From: JAABRU01 sp050180235 | GTDB lineage: Bacteria > Desulfobacterota > Desulfobacteria > Desulfobacterales > Desulfococcaceae | DNA: 64,000 bases | Reading direction: 5' to 3' | Assembly: GCA_050180235.1 (NCBI GenBank) | Contig: JBFXEJ010000002.1 | Location: 74,213-138,212, forward strand | Shown: in pieces, positions 34,140 through 43,006 of the stretch | Numbering within the stretch: position 1 is the stretch's first letter | How the letters are laid out: every line of letters begins with the position of its first letter | Position numbers and translations under genes: made by a program | The notes under the pieces: generated by a model | Database searches by the model: none | What the model was told of the DNA's origin: nothing | The model's input: the letters and a program-made list of their open reading frames with translations, nothing else

Positions 34140-35834
34140 TCAAATGTTCATAAAAGCTCTTAATTCATCTTTTATGGGTAATATTGGTGTATAAAGTTGA
34201 TGGTAGGCACGACCAATAGCACCACTAAATAAAATTAATTCTGGTATCTGATTTCCACACTTGAGAACGTGATCTATTGCGATACCAGGGTAGGGATCAA
34301 TATAAACGATCTGTGAAATTCCTAATTGATAGGCTTTTCTTGAACAAGCGTCACACGGAGAGGCAGTAGTGTATAAAACTCCACTTTTAATGCCTTCACT
34401 ACCATATTTTGCCAATTGTAAAAAGGCATTTTCTTCTGCATGAAGTGATCTATTATGAACCTGATTTTTCTTACCTTCTTTAACGTTTTGCAAGTCTTTA
34501 AAGCAATAATATATACTTCTGCCATCAAGTTCATCTATGTTTGGATACTTATCAAAATATTTTTCTGCAACATTGCGAAATTCAATGTCAGTTTTTTCAT
34601 AGTAACTGTATGCTGTATCATCTACATTCGATATAAGATCGTTAAGATTTCTTAATGTACATGGAACTTGATCGTCAGGACTACTATTCCACCCAATCGC
34701 TTTAATAGTTCTATACTCATTTGTTACAACTGCACCGACCTGCCTTGACAAACAACCCGAATTTAATTTAGCAGTAAAAGCTATTTGCATTAATTTTTCA
34801 TGTCGAGATGGAGTAATAAGTCCTGGATGTTGGATTAAACTAACAAATGTGATGAGTTGGTTCTTAAGATGGTTGAAATTTTGATTTCCAAATTTACCAT
34901 TATTATTAACATGGATATCCGCATGTTGAATACAGGATGATATGTTTTGAGATACAAAAGAAGAAATATCCGTTAAAGGATCAGCCATTGAATATTCTTT
35001 CTCATCAATTTCTTCAATAGTAGATAAAGGGAAGTCATATTTTTTACTAAGTCGGTCTATTCTATCTTCATTAGGAGCATTTATTGATATTAAATAAAAT
35101 GCTGAATATCTTTCCTTGAAAAAAAATACTTCAAATGGATTTCTAAAAGTATCAATAACAAAATAATCTTTTATCATTTTTGATTTATTATATTTTCTTA
35201 ATATTTTTATTATTACGTTTATTCTCTGGGCAATAGCATAGATATGTTCAACATTTATATCCTCTTTTGGTAGCGCAATTCCATTTTTTCTTATATTATC
35301 ACCAATTTTTTGATAGATTTTAATAAAGCTTATGGAACTTTTGTTATCAATATGGTTTTTGAGTTTTTCAGTAAATATGGGTAAGTCATTCTTTAAATAA
35401 TTATAGACTTCATCAGCATTAGCTTTGTCATATTCTCTTAGAATAACATTATCTAAACATTTATTTTTATTATAATATTCTTCATACTCCTCTTTTATTT
35501 CATTGATACCGTTTGGTATGCTAATTTGTTGAAAATACGAATCTATCTCATCGAATGTGCATTCCAGTATGAAGGTTGTGATAACATCTCTTACTTGTAT
35601 TTTGAAAAAGGGATGCCAATGCTTTTTAGCAAATTTATTGATAATTCTAATTTTTCTACCCGAATTATCCATTTTATTTAAAAAGTTATCTTCTGATATT
35701 GATAACTGATCAAAACTCCTTTCTAATAATTCCGCAGAAGTGCTACATCCGCTACCACTCCTTCCTGTAAGTCCAATAATGATAAAATTTTCTCTTTGTG
35801 TATAAATCTCTTTTATAGCATTTTTCATAGGCAT
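34140..35834 (-). CDS. AvcD-like anti-phage dCTP deaminase
   Basis: 564 residues, AT-rich. The N-terminal domain is nucleotide-kinase-like with GLTGRSGSGCST (21-32); the Walker lysine position is Cys30. The C-terminal third is a zinc-dependent deoxycytidylate deaminase: H465-A-E467 and PCDAC with C494/C497. This two-domain architecture is that of the anti-phage dCTP deaminases (DcdV/AvcD), which destroy dCTP/dCMP after infection. AvcD is normally restrained by the small RNA AvcI encoded just upstream; the 35835-36130 region could hold such an RNA but I cannot identify it. GGAGAG lies before the ATG. Confidence 0.8.
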   Translation of the reverse strand: MPMKNAIKEIYTQRENFIIIGLTGRSGSGCSTSAELLERSFDQLSISEDNFLNKMDNSGRKIRIINKFAKKHWHPFFKIQVRDVITTFILECTFDEIDSYFQQISIPNGINEIKEEYEEYYNKNKCLDNVILREYDKANADEVYNYLKNDLPIFTEKLKNHIDNKSSISFIKIYQKIGDNIRKNGIALPKEDINVEHIYAIAQRINVIIKILRKYNKSKMIKDYFVIDTFRNPFEVFFFKERYSAFYLISINAPNEDRIDRLSKKYDFPLSTIEEIDEKEYSMADPLTDISSFVSQNISSCIQHADIHVNNNGKFGNQNFNHLKNQLITFVSLIQHPGLITPSRHEKLMQIAFTAKLNSGCLSRQVGAVVTNEYRTIKAIGWNSSPDDQVPCTLRNLNDLISNVDDTAYSYYEKTDIEFRNVAEKYFDKYPNIDELDGRSIYYCFKDLQNVKEGKKNQVHNRSLHAEENAFLQLAKYGSEGIKSGVLYTTASPCDACSRKAYQLGISQIVYIDPYPGIAIDHVLKCGNQIPELILFSGAIGRAYHQLYTPILPIKDELRAFMNI

Positions 35835-35858
35835 AATAATTCTCTCCTAAAATAAAAA

Positions 35859-35877
35859 GCATAACCAGTTGTTATGC
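35859..35877 (-). promoter_or_regulatory. CATAACAACTGGTTATG palindrome upstream of the deaminase
   Basis: GCATAACCAGTTGTTATGC has complementary 7-base ends GCATAAC/GTTATGC. The same motif, in the same orientation to the gene, lies at 44643 upstream of an unknown ORF. A variant is at about 31311 upstream of the zinc-ribbon gene. It may be a cassette-boundary scar or an operator. Confidence 0.45.
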
Positions 35878-35991
35878 GGTTTTTTTTGTCTTAAAGCATG
35901 AAAAAATGCGTGTTAAGTAACTAAAGTTTTTTATCTAAGTCTATATTGTTGTTTATTTTAAATATGTTATGTGTAAAATCTCGTAGGGTAA

Positions 35992-36412
35992 ACTGTGCAA
36001 GTTATTGATTTTGAATGATTCTGCTTGAAATTGTCTTTTTTTTATTATATTCAGCATTTTACTGACAGGCATTACTGTTAAAAGAAAAATTATAATGAAA
36101 AAAATTTCCCGGTTTATACAAAAAGTGACAGATTCGTCATTTAAGCATTTTATAACCCTGCAACGCCACTAAGAAGCCCAAGAAAACGAAAAAATTATAA
36201 TATCCTGAATTTATTTGATTTGACCTGTAAATGCCGCTGCAGTGATAAATTGCAGTGATAATACGATCCGGCTTTCCGGGAAAACGGTTATGGCTCATTA
36301 TAATGCTTCCGTTCCTGAAATACATGGCAGGTCTTATCACCAACTTTCTGAATATAAAGACAAAATCAAAACATGTCAGATTAAATAATGAAAAATCAGT
36401 AACTTGCACAGC
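35992..36412. mobile_element. Non-coding element with CTGTGCAAGTTA terminal repeats
   Basis: The left end ACTGTGCAAGTTATTGATTT and right end AAATCAGTAACTTGCACAG are inverted repeats of about 20 bases, 421 bases apart. The 104-codon frame inside looks non-coding. Single copy in this window. Confidence 0.5.
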
Positions 36413-36483
36413 TTTCCGGATAAAATTTTGACAATAAAGCACTGAAAACAAAGAATAATACAGTCTTAGACAAAAAACTTAAG

Positions 36484-36600
36484 TAAGTAAGGTTCCATAT
36501 ATTTTGTGAGATAAAGATTTCAGAAAAACGTAATGTTCAAAGGACTCCATTCCGGGAAATCCGTTTTTTTATATCACAAAACATTATGGAAGGTTACTTA
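36484..36600. mobile_element. Non-coding element with TAAGTAA-GG-TTCCATA terminal repeats
   Basis: Ends TAAGTAAGGTTCCATATATT and its counterpart ATTATGGAAGGTTACTTA enclose 117 bases, with TTTTGTGA also mirrored. No ORF. The stretch 36601-36832 shows nothing I can support. Confidence 0.55.
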
Positions 36601-36832
36601 TGCGGAACGCAACTTTCATGCCAGTTTTTAGGTGAACTGTCATTTTTCATCGGGTGTATGACTGATGACCAGTCAGAGTTACCCTGCAAAAACTCAGATT
36701 TTATATACATCAACCACGTCTGAAATTGCAAGAAAAAAATCAGCGGAGCGGAAAACATCGGAAAAAACCGGGTTCAGGACACCATGCCCTTCTCAAGACG
36801 GTATTTTGGCAGTAGGGCAAATCTGTTGTCTT

Positions 36833-36934
36833 ATACCAAATCACCGTTGAAAATATGCTTTTGAAAAAATCAATCCACTGTAATTAAACAGAAAAATATG
36901 ATTTTATTGTATGTTTTCAATGGCGATTTGGTAT
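36833..36934. mobile_element. MITE-like family C, divergent copy
   Basis: ATACCAAATCACCGTTGAAA to TTTTCAATGGCGATTTGGTAT, about 20-base terminal inverted repeats. The AT-rich interior differs from the GGAGGAGTGCAAA type. Confidence 0.6.
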
Positions 36935-37188
36935 TATTTTAACCTGACCTGCGTTTCGTACAAAAAAATTCTGTGATCTCTGTGGAAACTCTGCGTTACT
37001 TTGTGGTTAAACACAGGGCGATCAAACGGTTTGACCCGCTACCGGAATTTTTTCCGTCCCGCCCTTCAAGAGATGGATTATCTCATGATTTCTCTGAAAC
37101 CCATTTGGAAAAGGAAAATTTGGGCAATATTTCATATCTCCTGCAAACCTGCATATCCGGACTGGAGAGAGGGTCAAACCGATTTATA

Positions 37189-37316
37189 ATACCAATTCTC
37201 CATTGATTTTGTCAGTTTTTCCGCTGCTGAGCGTGTGCAAAAAACCGCTCCGCTTAATTTTTGAACTCCTCCGGATTTGTATTCTGTATTGTACAGAATC
37301 AATAGCGAATCGGTAT
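37189..37316. mobile_element. MITE-like family C, copy
   Basis: ATACCAATTCTCCATTGATT to AATCAATAGCGAATCGGTAT, with the shared core GTGCAAAAAACCGCTCCGC and CTCCTCCGGAT. Confidence 0.7.
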
Positions 37317-37382
37317 CAGACCCGGATCAGCGGATTTGACCCATTTCCCGGCCTGCACTTCTTAGGGGAATATCTGCCTGTA

Positions 37383-37400
37383 AATGAATGTACATTCATT
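37383..37400. promoter_or_regulatory. Predicted TetR operator 1
   Basis: AATGAATGTACATTCATT is a perfect 18-base palindrome, related to the sites at 37563 and 40316. It lies about 180 bases before the TetR gene. Confidence 0.6.
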
Positions 37401-37535
37401 AATCAAAAAACAACGTAAAAGGTCAAAAAACCTTCCCGTGTAAAATTTTTCATCTGGATAATCAAAAAAATAATCAATAAATACAGATATAAAATATTTT
37501 TCCGCAAAAAAATATTTTCTTTTTGCATTTTTTTC

Positions 37536-37564
37536 TTGACAGAGTTACACAGTCCTGATAAATG
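37536..37564 (+). promoter_or_regulatory. Predicted promoter of the TetR gene
   Basis: TTGACA at 37536 is followed after 17 bases by TAAATG. The -10 is weak, but the second operator directly overlaps it, as expected for autoregulation. Confidence 0.45.
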
Positions 37565-37580
37565 AATGAACACTCATTCA
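37563..37580. promoter_or_regulatory. Predicted TetR operator 2
   Basis: TGAATGAACACTCATTCA has 7-base arms TGAATGA/TCATTCA. It overlaps the likely start of transcription of the TetR gene. Confidence 0.65.
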
Positions 37581-37659
37581 CTGGACAGGATCAGACCGGA
37601 TCATTATAAAAGAATCCGGGAAGCGTTTTTCGGAAATCAGGCTGTTTACGGAGGTTGTC

Positions 37660-38277
37660 ATCAGTACAAAAGCGAACAATAATAGCGCAGGCGAGAAATA
37701 CAACCGGATACTGGAGGCGGCCGTAAGCGTTTTTGCAGAAAAGGGTTTTCATCAGGCAACCATTTCGCAGATCGCTCGCGAAGCCGGTGTTGCGGATGGA
37801 ACCATTTATCTGTATTTCAAGAACAAAGACGATATTCTGGTTCAGTTTTTCACCTACAAAACCAAACAGGTTTTTGCCGGTTTCCGGGAAGAGGTGAAAA
37901 AGGCGGACAATGCCATCGCCAAACTTCGGAATCTGGTTCACCGGCATCTGGAGGAATTCCAGAAAGACAGAAACATGGCCGTTGTTTATGAGGCCATGAC
38001 CCATCAGAATATCGAACTGGTGCAGGTGAATATCCGGGAAATGTCCAAGATGTACCAGGATATTGTATCGGAAATCATTGAACGGGGACAGGAAGAGGGC
38101 GTTATGCGCCGGGATTTGTATATCGGTCTGGTTAAGCGTTTTATTCTCGGAGCAGTGGAATCTGCCATCAGCAACTGGCTGAGATCCAAGAGAAAATATG
38201 ACCTGACTTCCATGACAGATCCCATCATTGACCTGTTTATCCGGGGCATTGGAAACAACGGAAATGGAAAAGCATAA
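37660..38277 (+). CDS. TetR-family regulator of the beta-oxidation locus, non-standard start codon
   Basis: 205 residues if read from ATC at 37660. The helix-turn-helix (ILEAAVSVFAEKGF, then TISQIAREAGVADGTIYLYF) is encoded from about 37711, but the frame has no ATG, GTG or TTG between its upstream stop at 37567 and the GTG at 37894, which lies beyond the DNA-binding domain. A GGAGG at 37650-37654 is correctly spaced for ATC at 37660, giving STKANNNSAGEKYNR as the start of the protein. So initiation at ATC, or a start-codon mutation or sequence error (ATG to ATC), is implied. The C-terminal domain (MTHQNIELVQVN, RFILGAVESAISNWL) resembles fatty-acid-responsive regulators. It probably represses the genes downstream through the TGAATGA palindromes. 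Confidence 0.75.
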   Translation: MSTKANNNSAGEKYNRILEAAVSVFAEKGFHQATISQIAREAGVADGTIYLYFKNKDDILVQFFTYKTKQVFAGFREEVKKADNAIAKLRNLVHRHLEEFQKDRNMAVVYEAMTHQNIELVQVNIREMSKMYQDIVSEIIERGQEEGVMRRDLYIGLVKRFILGAVESAISNWLRSKRKYDLTSMTDPIIDLFIRGIGNNGNGKA

Positions 38278-38346
38278 TTTTTTTATTATAAATATAAACA
38301 ACGTGATTTTTTATCCGTAATTCATCATATATAAAGGAGAGTAAAC

Positions 38347-40158
38347 ATGGCGCAGGTAATTGCAGATCGCAGGGATGTGGATTTTGTTCTTCATGAGCAG
38401 TTGGAAGCAGGGGAACTGAGCAAATCAGACAAATTTGCAGAGTTCACCAAAAAAGCCATAGACATGACCATCAATGAGGCCCGGAGTCTGGCTATCAAGG
38501 AAATTCTGCCCACCCGGAAGCCCGGTGATGAGGAAGGATGCAGATTTGACAATGGCAAAGTGACTGTTCCTGAATGTTTTCACCGTGCTTTCAAACTGTT
38601 CTGCGAAGGCGGATGGACAGCCACAACCGAAAATCCGGAATGGGGCGGGCAGGGAATGCCCAGAACAGTTGCAATGGCCGCAAGCGATTATTTCAACGGC
38701 GCCAACTATGCCTTTATTATGTATCCGGGCCTGACCCACGGCGCTGGCAAACTGGTGGAAACCTTTGGCACAGAAGAGCAGAAAAGACTGTGTCTGAAAA
38801 ATATGTACACCGGCAAATGGGGCGGAACCATGCTGCTGACCGAACCTGAAGCCGGTTCTGATGTGGGCGCGCTCACCACCACAGCCACAAGAAATGCGGA
38901 TGGCACTTTCTCCATCACAGGAAACAAAATCTTTATATCCAGCGGTGAAAATGATCTGGTGGAAAATATCATTCACCCGGTTTTGGCACGCATTGAAGGC
39001 GCACCCGCAGGAACCAGAGGCATTTCCCTTTTCCTTGTCCCCAAATACCGCATCAATCCTGACGGCAGCCTGGGGGAATTCAATGACGTGGTCTGCACCG
39101 GAATCGAGCACAAAATGGGCATTAACGGCAATGCAACCTGCTCCCTCACTCTGGGCGGAAAAGGCCAGTGCTTCGGCACGCTTCTGGGCGAGGAAAACAA
39201 GGGCATGAAAGCCATGTTCCTGATGATGAATGAAGCCCGTGCGCTGGTGGGAATGCAGGGTTTCAGTTGCGCATCAGCTTCCTATATGAATGCAATCAAT
39301 TATGCCAGAGAACGCGTGCAGGGCAAAAATCTGCTCCAGATGATGGACGCGAACGCGCCCTCAGTTCCCATTATTCAGCATCCTGATGTGCGCCGTATGC
39401 TCCTGAAAATGAAGTGCATGGTGGAAGGAATGCGCAGCCTGATTTACTATCACGGTTTTCTGGAAGATCAGAAACATATTACAGAGGATGAAAAGAAAAA
39501 AGCCAAATACCAGGGCATGCTCGAACTGCTGACACCCATTGTCAAAGGTTATATTACAGACAAAGCATTTGAAGTGTGCAGCGATGGTATTCAGGTTTAC
39601 GGCGGTTACGGATTCACCCGTGAATTTCCCCAGGAAATGCTGCTGCGGGACTGCAAAATCACCCAGATTTACGAAGGAACCAACGGCATTCAGGCAATGG
39701 ATCTGCTGGGAAGAAAACTGGGTATGAACAAAGGCAAACCGGTCATGGATCTGCTCACCGAGATGAACAAAACCATTGCAAAAGCCAAAGAAGCCGGGCT
39801 GGAAGATCTGGCTGCTGATGTGCAGACCTCTGTGAACAAACTCGGAGAAGTGGGCATGCATCTGGCAACTGCGGCCATGTCTCCCAAAGTCCTGAATGCG
39901 TTCTCCTTTGCCCATCCTTTTATGGAAGTCACTGGTGATGTGTCTATTGCATGGATGCTGCTGTGGAGAGCCGGTATTGCAGCGCAGAAAGTGGAAAAAG
40001 CCGGAAAGAAAGACAAATCTTTCTATGAAGGACAGATCAAAAGTGCGGAATATTTCATCAAAGCCCTGCTTCCCATCACTTTGGGCAAAATGAATGCCAT
40101 CCTTGGCAACAACGGCGCGGCAGTGGAAATTTCCGAAGACGCGTTCGGCGGAAAATAA
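38347..40158 (+). CDS. Acyl-CoA dehydrogenase
   Basis: 603 residues, the long form with an extra C-terminal domain. MLLTEPEAGSDVGA and the FISSGENDL segments bind FAD and substrate. The catalytic base is E443 in IYEGTNGIQAMDLLGRK, and QVYGGYGFTREFP precedes it. It catalyses the first, flavin-dependent step of beta-oxidation, passing electrons to electron-transfer flavoprotein. AAGGAG precedes the ATG. It follows the TetR gene by 69 bases and leads the beta-oxidation genes. Chain-length preference cannot be read from sequence. Confidence 0.93.
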   Translation: MAQVIADRRDVDFVLHEQLEAGELSKSDKFAEFTKKAIDMTINEARSLAIKEILPTRKPGDEEGCRFDNGKVTVPECFHRAFKLFCEGGWTATTENPEWGGQGMPRTVAMAASDYFNGANYAFIMYPGLTHGAGKLVETFGTEEQKRLCLKNMYTGKWGGTMLLTEPEAGSDVGALTTTATRNADGTFSITGNKIFISSGENDLVENIIHPVLARIEGAPAGTRGISLFLVPKYRINPDGSLGEFNDVVCTGIEHKMGINGNATCSLTLGGKGQCFGTLLGEENKGMKAMFLMMNEARALVGMQGFSCASASYMNAINYARERVQGKNLLQMMDANAPSVPIIQHPDVRRMLLKMKCMVEGMRSLIYYHGFLEDQKHITEDEKKKAKYQGMLELLTPIVKGYITDKAFEVCSDGIQVYGGYGFTREFPQEMLLRDCKITQIYEGTNGIQAMDLLGRKLGMNKGKPVMDLLTEMNKTIAKAKEAGLEDLAADVQTSVNKLGEVGMHLATAAMSPKVLNAFSFAHPFMEVTGDVSIAWMLLWRAGIAAQKVEKAGKKDKSFYEGQIKSAEYFIKALLPITLGKMNAILGNNGAAVEISEDAFGGK

Positions 40159-40162
40159 ATTC

Positions 40163-40315
40163 AGTGAACAGTTATCAGTGAACAGTTATCAGTTATCAGT
40201 GAACAGAAATTGACAACTGGTAAATGAACACTGAACACTGAACACTGAACACTGAACACTGATAACTGGTAACTGATAACTGAACACTGGTAACTGGTAA
40301 CTGATAACTGAATAA
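40163..40315. repeat. Array of CAGTTATCAGT / AACACTG short repeats
   Basis: Repeated units CAGTTATCAGTGAA on the left and GAACACTG and AACTGATAACTG on the right form a long inverted arrangement. The same units recur at 42857-42990 and 48063-48105. Located between acyl-CoA dehydrogenase and the FadN-like gene, it could fold in the mRNA. Confidence 0.8.
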
Positions 40316-40333
40316 TGAATGAATATTCATTCA
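40316..40333. promoter_or_regulatory. Predicted TetR operator 3
   Basis: TGAATGAATATTCATTCA is a perfect 18-base palindrome 40 bases upstream of the FadN-like gene. It suggests an internal regulated promoter. Confidence 0.65.
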
Positions 40334-40373
40334 ACATATATTTCATACAACAAAGCGTTCTCAGGAGGATATA

Positions 40374-42779
40374 ATGGTCAGAAAAATCAGAAAGGCTGCG
40401 GTCATCGGATCCGGCGTCATGGGCAGCGGCATTGCCGCTCTTCTTGCCAGTGCAGGCATCAAAACCCTGCTGCTGGATATTGTTCCCTTTGATCTCAAAG
40501 AGGAAGAGAAAAACAATCCGGCTGCAAAAAACCGTATTGTCAAGGCGGGTTATGACAATATGCTCAAGGCTCAGCCTGCGCTGCTGATGCAGAAAAAGGA
40601 TGCGGATCTGATTTCCATAGGCAATATGGAAGATGATTTCAGCAAACTTTCCGAATGCGACTGGATTGTGGAAGTTGTGGTGGAAAATCTGAAAATCAAA
40701 CAGGATCTGTTCAAACGCATTGAACCCATCCGCAAAAAAGACGCGATTGTTTCCAGCAATACCTCCGGCATTCCCCTGAAGAAAATGACCGAAGGGATGA
40801 GCAAAGAGTTCAAACAGCATTTTCTGGGAACCCATTTCTTCAATCCTGTGCGCTATATGAAACTGCTGGAACTCATTCCCGGAGAAGCAACCAGCCCGGA
40901 AATTCTGTCTTTTATTGCGGAATTTGGGGAGAAAAAACTGGGCAAGGGCATTGTATGGGCCAAAGACACCCCGAATTTTGTGGGCAACCGCATCGGCGTT
41001 CACGGCATTGTGAAAACCATGCAGTTGATGGTCGAAGACGGTCTTACGATTCCCGAAGTGGATGCGCTTTTCGGGCCTGCAATGGGACGTCCCAAAACAG
41101 CCATGTTCAAAACCACTGATCTGGTGGGACTGGATACAATGGGCCATGTTGCCAAAAACACTTATGATCTGGTGGCAGATGACGAGCAGAGAGACAGTTT
41201 TGCCGTGCCGGAATTTGTCAATCAGATGGTTGCAAAAAAATTCCTGGGCAACAAAACCAAAGGCGGATTCTACAAAAGCGAACTGACTCCGGAATGGAAA
41301 AAAATCCGCAAGGTTATCAATGTAAATACCCTGGAGTACGAAGAATACGGCAAAGCAGATTTTCCCTGTCTGGAAGCTGCGAAAAAAGCCAAAACCCTGC
41401 CGGAGAAAATCAAAGCCGTTGTTTACGGTGATGACAAAGGCGCGAAATTTGCATGGAAAGCTCTGGCCTGGGCATTGGTATACGCTGCCAACCGTGTTCC
41501 GGAAATCTCTGATACCATTGTTGAAATTGACAATGCCATGAAATGGGGTTACAATTTCGAGATGGGGCCCTTTGAAACATGGGATGCCATTGGTGTTGCA
41601 GAATCTGTGGAAAAAATGACAGCCTCCGGGATTCCGGTTCCGGAAAAAGTCAAAAAAATGCTGGCCGCAGGCAATAAAACCTTTTACAAAATTGAAAGCG
41701 GCAAAACCCTGTACTTTGATTTTGCCACCAGCACCTACAAAGCCATTGCAGTGAGCGAAAATATGATCTCTCTGGCTGCTTTGCGCGCGGACAACAAAGT
41801 GGTAAAATCCTGCAAATCCGCATCTCTGCTTGATCTGGGAGACGGCGTGTTCTGCTGTGAATTCCATTCCAAGATGAACGCTCTCAATGCAGAGATTGTG
41901 GATTTCATTGGTGATGCGCTCACGTATGTGGAAGAAAACGGCGTGGGTCTGGTCATCGGCAATCAGGCAGGCGGAATGCCGGGCGCGTTCTCCGCAGGCG
42001 GTGATCTTTTCTATATGGCAGGACTGGCAAAAGAAGGCAAATTTGCTGAAATTGACACCTTCCTGAAAACTGCACAGGATGGTCTGCAGAAAGCCCGTTA
42101 TGCCAGTTTCCCGGTTGTCGCGGCTCCTTACGGACTGGCACTGGGCGGCGGATGTGAAGTGTGTCTGGCAGCAGACCGCATTGTAGCCCATGCAGAACTG
42201 TATATGGGACTGGTGGAAATCGGTGTGGGACTTCTGCCCGCAGGCGGCGGATGCACCAATCTGTGGAAAAAAATAGCTGGTTCCATTCCTGATGCTGTGA
42301 CAGGCGCGGATCTGTGTTCCTTTTTCACACCTGTATTTCAGACCATTGCAATGGCAAAAGTTTCCTCTTCCGCAGCAGATGCACGGGCCATTGGTTTCCT
42401 CGGCCCCCAGGATCGCATTGTGTTCAACCGGGATCACCTGATTGGCGAAGCCAAAAAAGAAGTTCTGAAAATGGTGGAGGAAGGATACACTCCGCCGGTG
42501 AAACGCAAAATTCCGGTCGCGGGACAGGCAGGACAGGGCATGGTTCATGCTGAACTTTTCAATATGCAGAACGGCGGATTTGTCACAGAATACGATGTGT
42601 TCCTTGCCAAACGCATTGCCTTTGTCATCAGCGGCGGTGAAGTGAAAAAGAATACCGAAGTGGATGAAGACCTGCTTCTGAAACTGGAACGGGATGCATT
42701 TGTGGATTTCTGGAAACAGGAAAAAACCGCAGCCCGGGTTGAGCATATGCTGAAAAGCGGCAAACCCCTGAGAAATTAA
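40374..42779 (+). CDS. FadN-like 3-hydroxyacyl-CoA dehydrogenase / enoyl-CoA hydratase
   Basis: 801 residues with domain order opposite to E. coli FadB. An N-terminal NAD-binding 3-hydroxyacyl-CoA dehydrogenase (GSGVMGSG, 12-19; HFFNPVRYMKLLE) is followed by its C-terminal domain. A C-terminal crotonase domain (about 480-700) has the oxyanion-hole segment GAFSAGGDL and glutamate E595 in GGGCEVCLAADR. This order is that of Bacillus FadN. It hydrates enoyl-CoA and oxidises the 3-hydroxyacyl-CoA. CAGGAGG lies just upstream of the ATG. The thiolase gene follows after a 227-base repeat-containing gap. Confidence 0.9.
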   Translation: MVRKIRKAAVIGSGVMGSGIAALLASAGIKTLLLDIVPFDLKEEEKNNPAAKNRIVKAGYDNMLKAQPALLMQKKDADLISIGNMEDDFSKLSECDWIVEVVVENLKIKQDLFKRIEPIRKKDAIVSSNTSGIPLKKMTEGMSKEFKQHFLGTHFFNPVRYMKLLELIPGEATSPEILSFIAEFGEKKLGKGIVWAKDTPNFVGNRIGVHGIVKTMQLMVEDGLTIPEVDALFGPAMGRPKTAMFKTTDLVGLDTMGHVAKNTYDLVADDEQRDSFAVPEFVNQMVAKKFLGNKTKGGFYKSELTPEWKKIRKVINVNTLEYEEYGKADFPCLEAAKKAKTLPEKIKAVVYGDDKGAKFAWKALAWALVYAANRVPEISDTIVEIDNAMKWGYNFEMGPFETWDAIGVAESVEKMTASGIPVPEKVKKMLAAGNKTFYKIESGKTLYFDFATSTYKAIAVSENMISLAALRADNKVVKSCKSASLLDLGDGVFCCEFHSKMNALNAEIVDFIGDALTYVEENGVGLVIGNQAGGMPGAFSAGGDLFYMAGLAKEGKFAEIDTFLKTAQDGLQKARYASFPVVAAPYGLALGGGCEVCLAADRIVAHAELYMGLVEIGVGLLPAGGGCTNLWKKIAGSIPDAVTGADLCSFFTPVFQTIAMAKVSSSAADARAIGFLGPQDRIVFNRDHLIGEAKKEVLKMVEEGYTPPVKRKIPVAGQAGQGMVHAELFNMQNGGFVTEYDVFLAKRIAFVISGGEVKKNTEVDEDLLLKLERDAFVDFWKQEKTAARVEHMLKSGKPLRN

Positions 42780-42856
42780 TATTATATAGCGTGCCGGGAG
42801 GCAGGTTTATATCAACAACCTTCTTGTCTCCTATCCGTACCTGTCTTCCGGCACTT

Positions 42857-42990
42857 TTCAGTTATCAGTGAACAGTAAACAGTTATCAGTGAACAGCTAT
42901 CACTGACTAAGACTGTTTGACAACTGACAACTGGTAACTGGTAACTGACAACTGGTAACTGACAACTGATAACTGATAACTGTTTAGTGA
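42857..42990. repeat. Second array of CAGTTATCAGT / AACTGGTAACTG repeats
   Basis: CAGTTATCAGTGAACAGTAA on the left and ACAACTGGTAACTGG / GATAACTGATAACTG on the right again form an inverted array. It sits between the FadN-like and thiolase genes. Confidence 0.8.
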
Positions 42991-43006
42991 AAATGGAGGA
43001 ATTCTC

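Noticed and set aside
35835..36130. AvcI-type small RNA gene
   Set aside because: Expected by analogy with AvcID systems, but no sequence or structure could be identified here, so it is not annotated.
36137..36451. 104-codon frame inside the 35992-36412 element
   Set aside because: No ribosome site or domain, and the frame spans an inverted-repeat element. Probably non-coding.
36665..36850. 61-codon plus-strand frame
   Set aside because: Ends inside a family C element, with no ribosome site and low coding character.
40161..42746. 861-codon minus-strand frame opposite the FadN-like gene
   Set aside because: The plus-strand frame has unmistakable dehydrogenase and crotonase motifs. The long antisense frame results from codon bias and is full of His, Phe and Cys.
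40163..42990. CRISPR array
   Set aside because: The repeats are short, degenerate units without regular spacers, and no cas genes are present.
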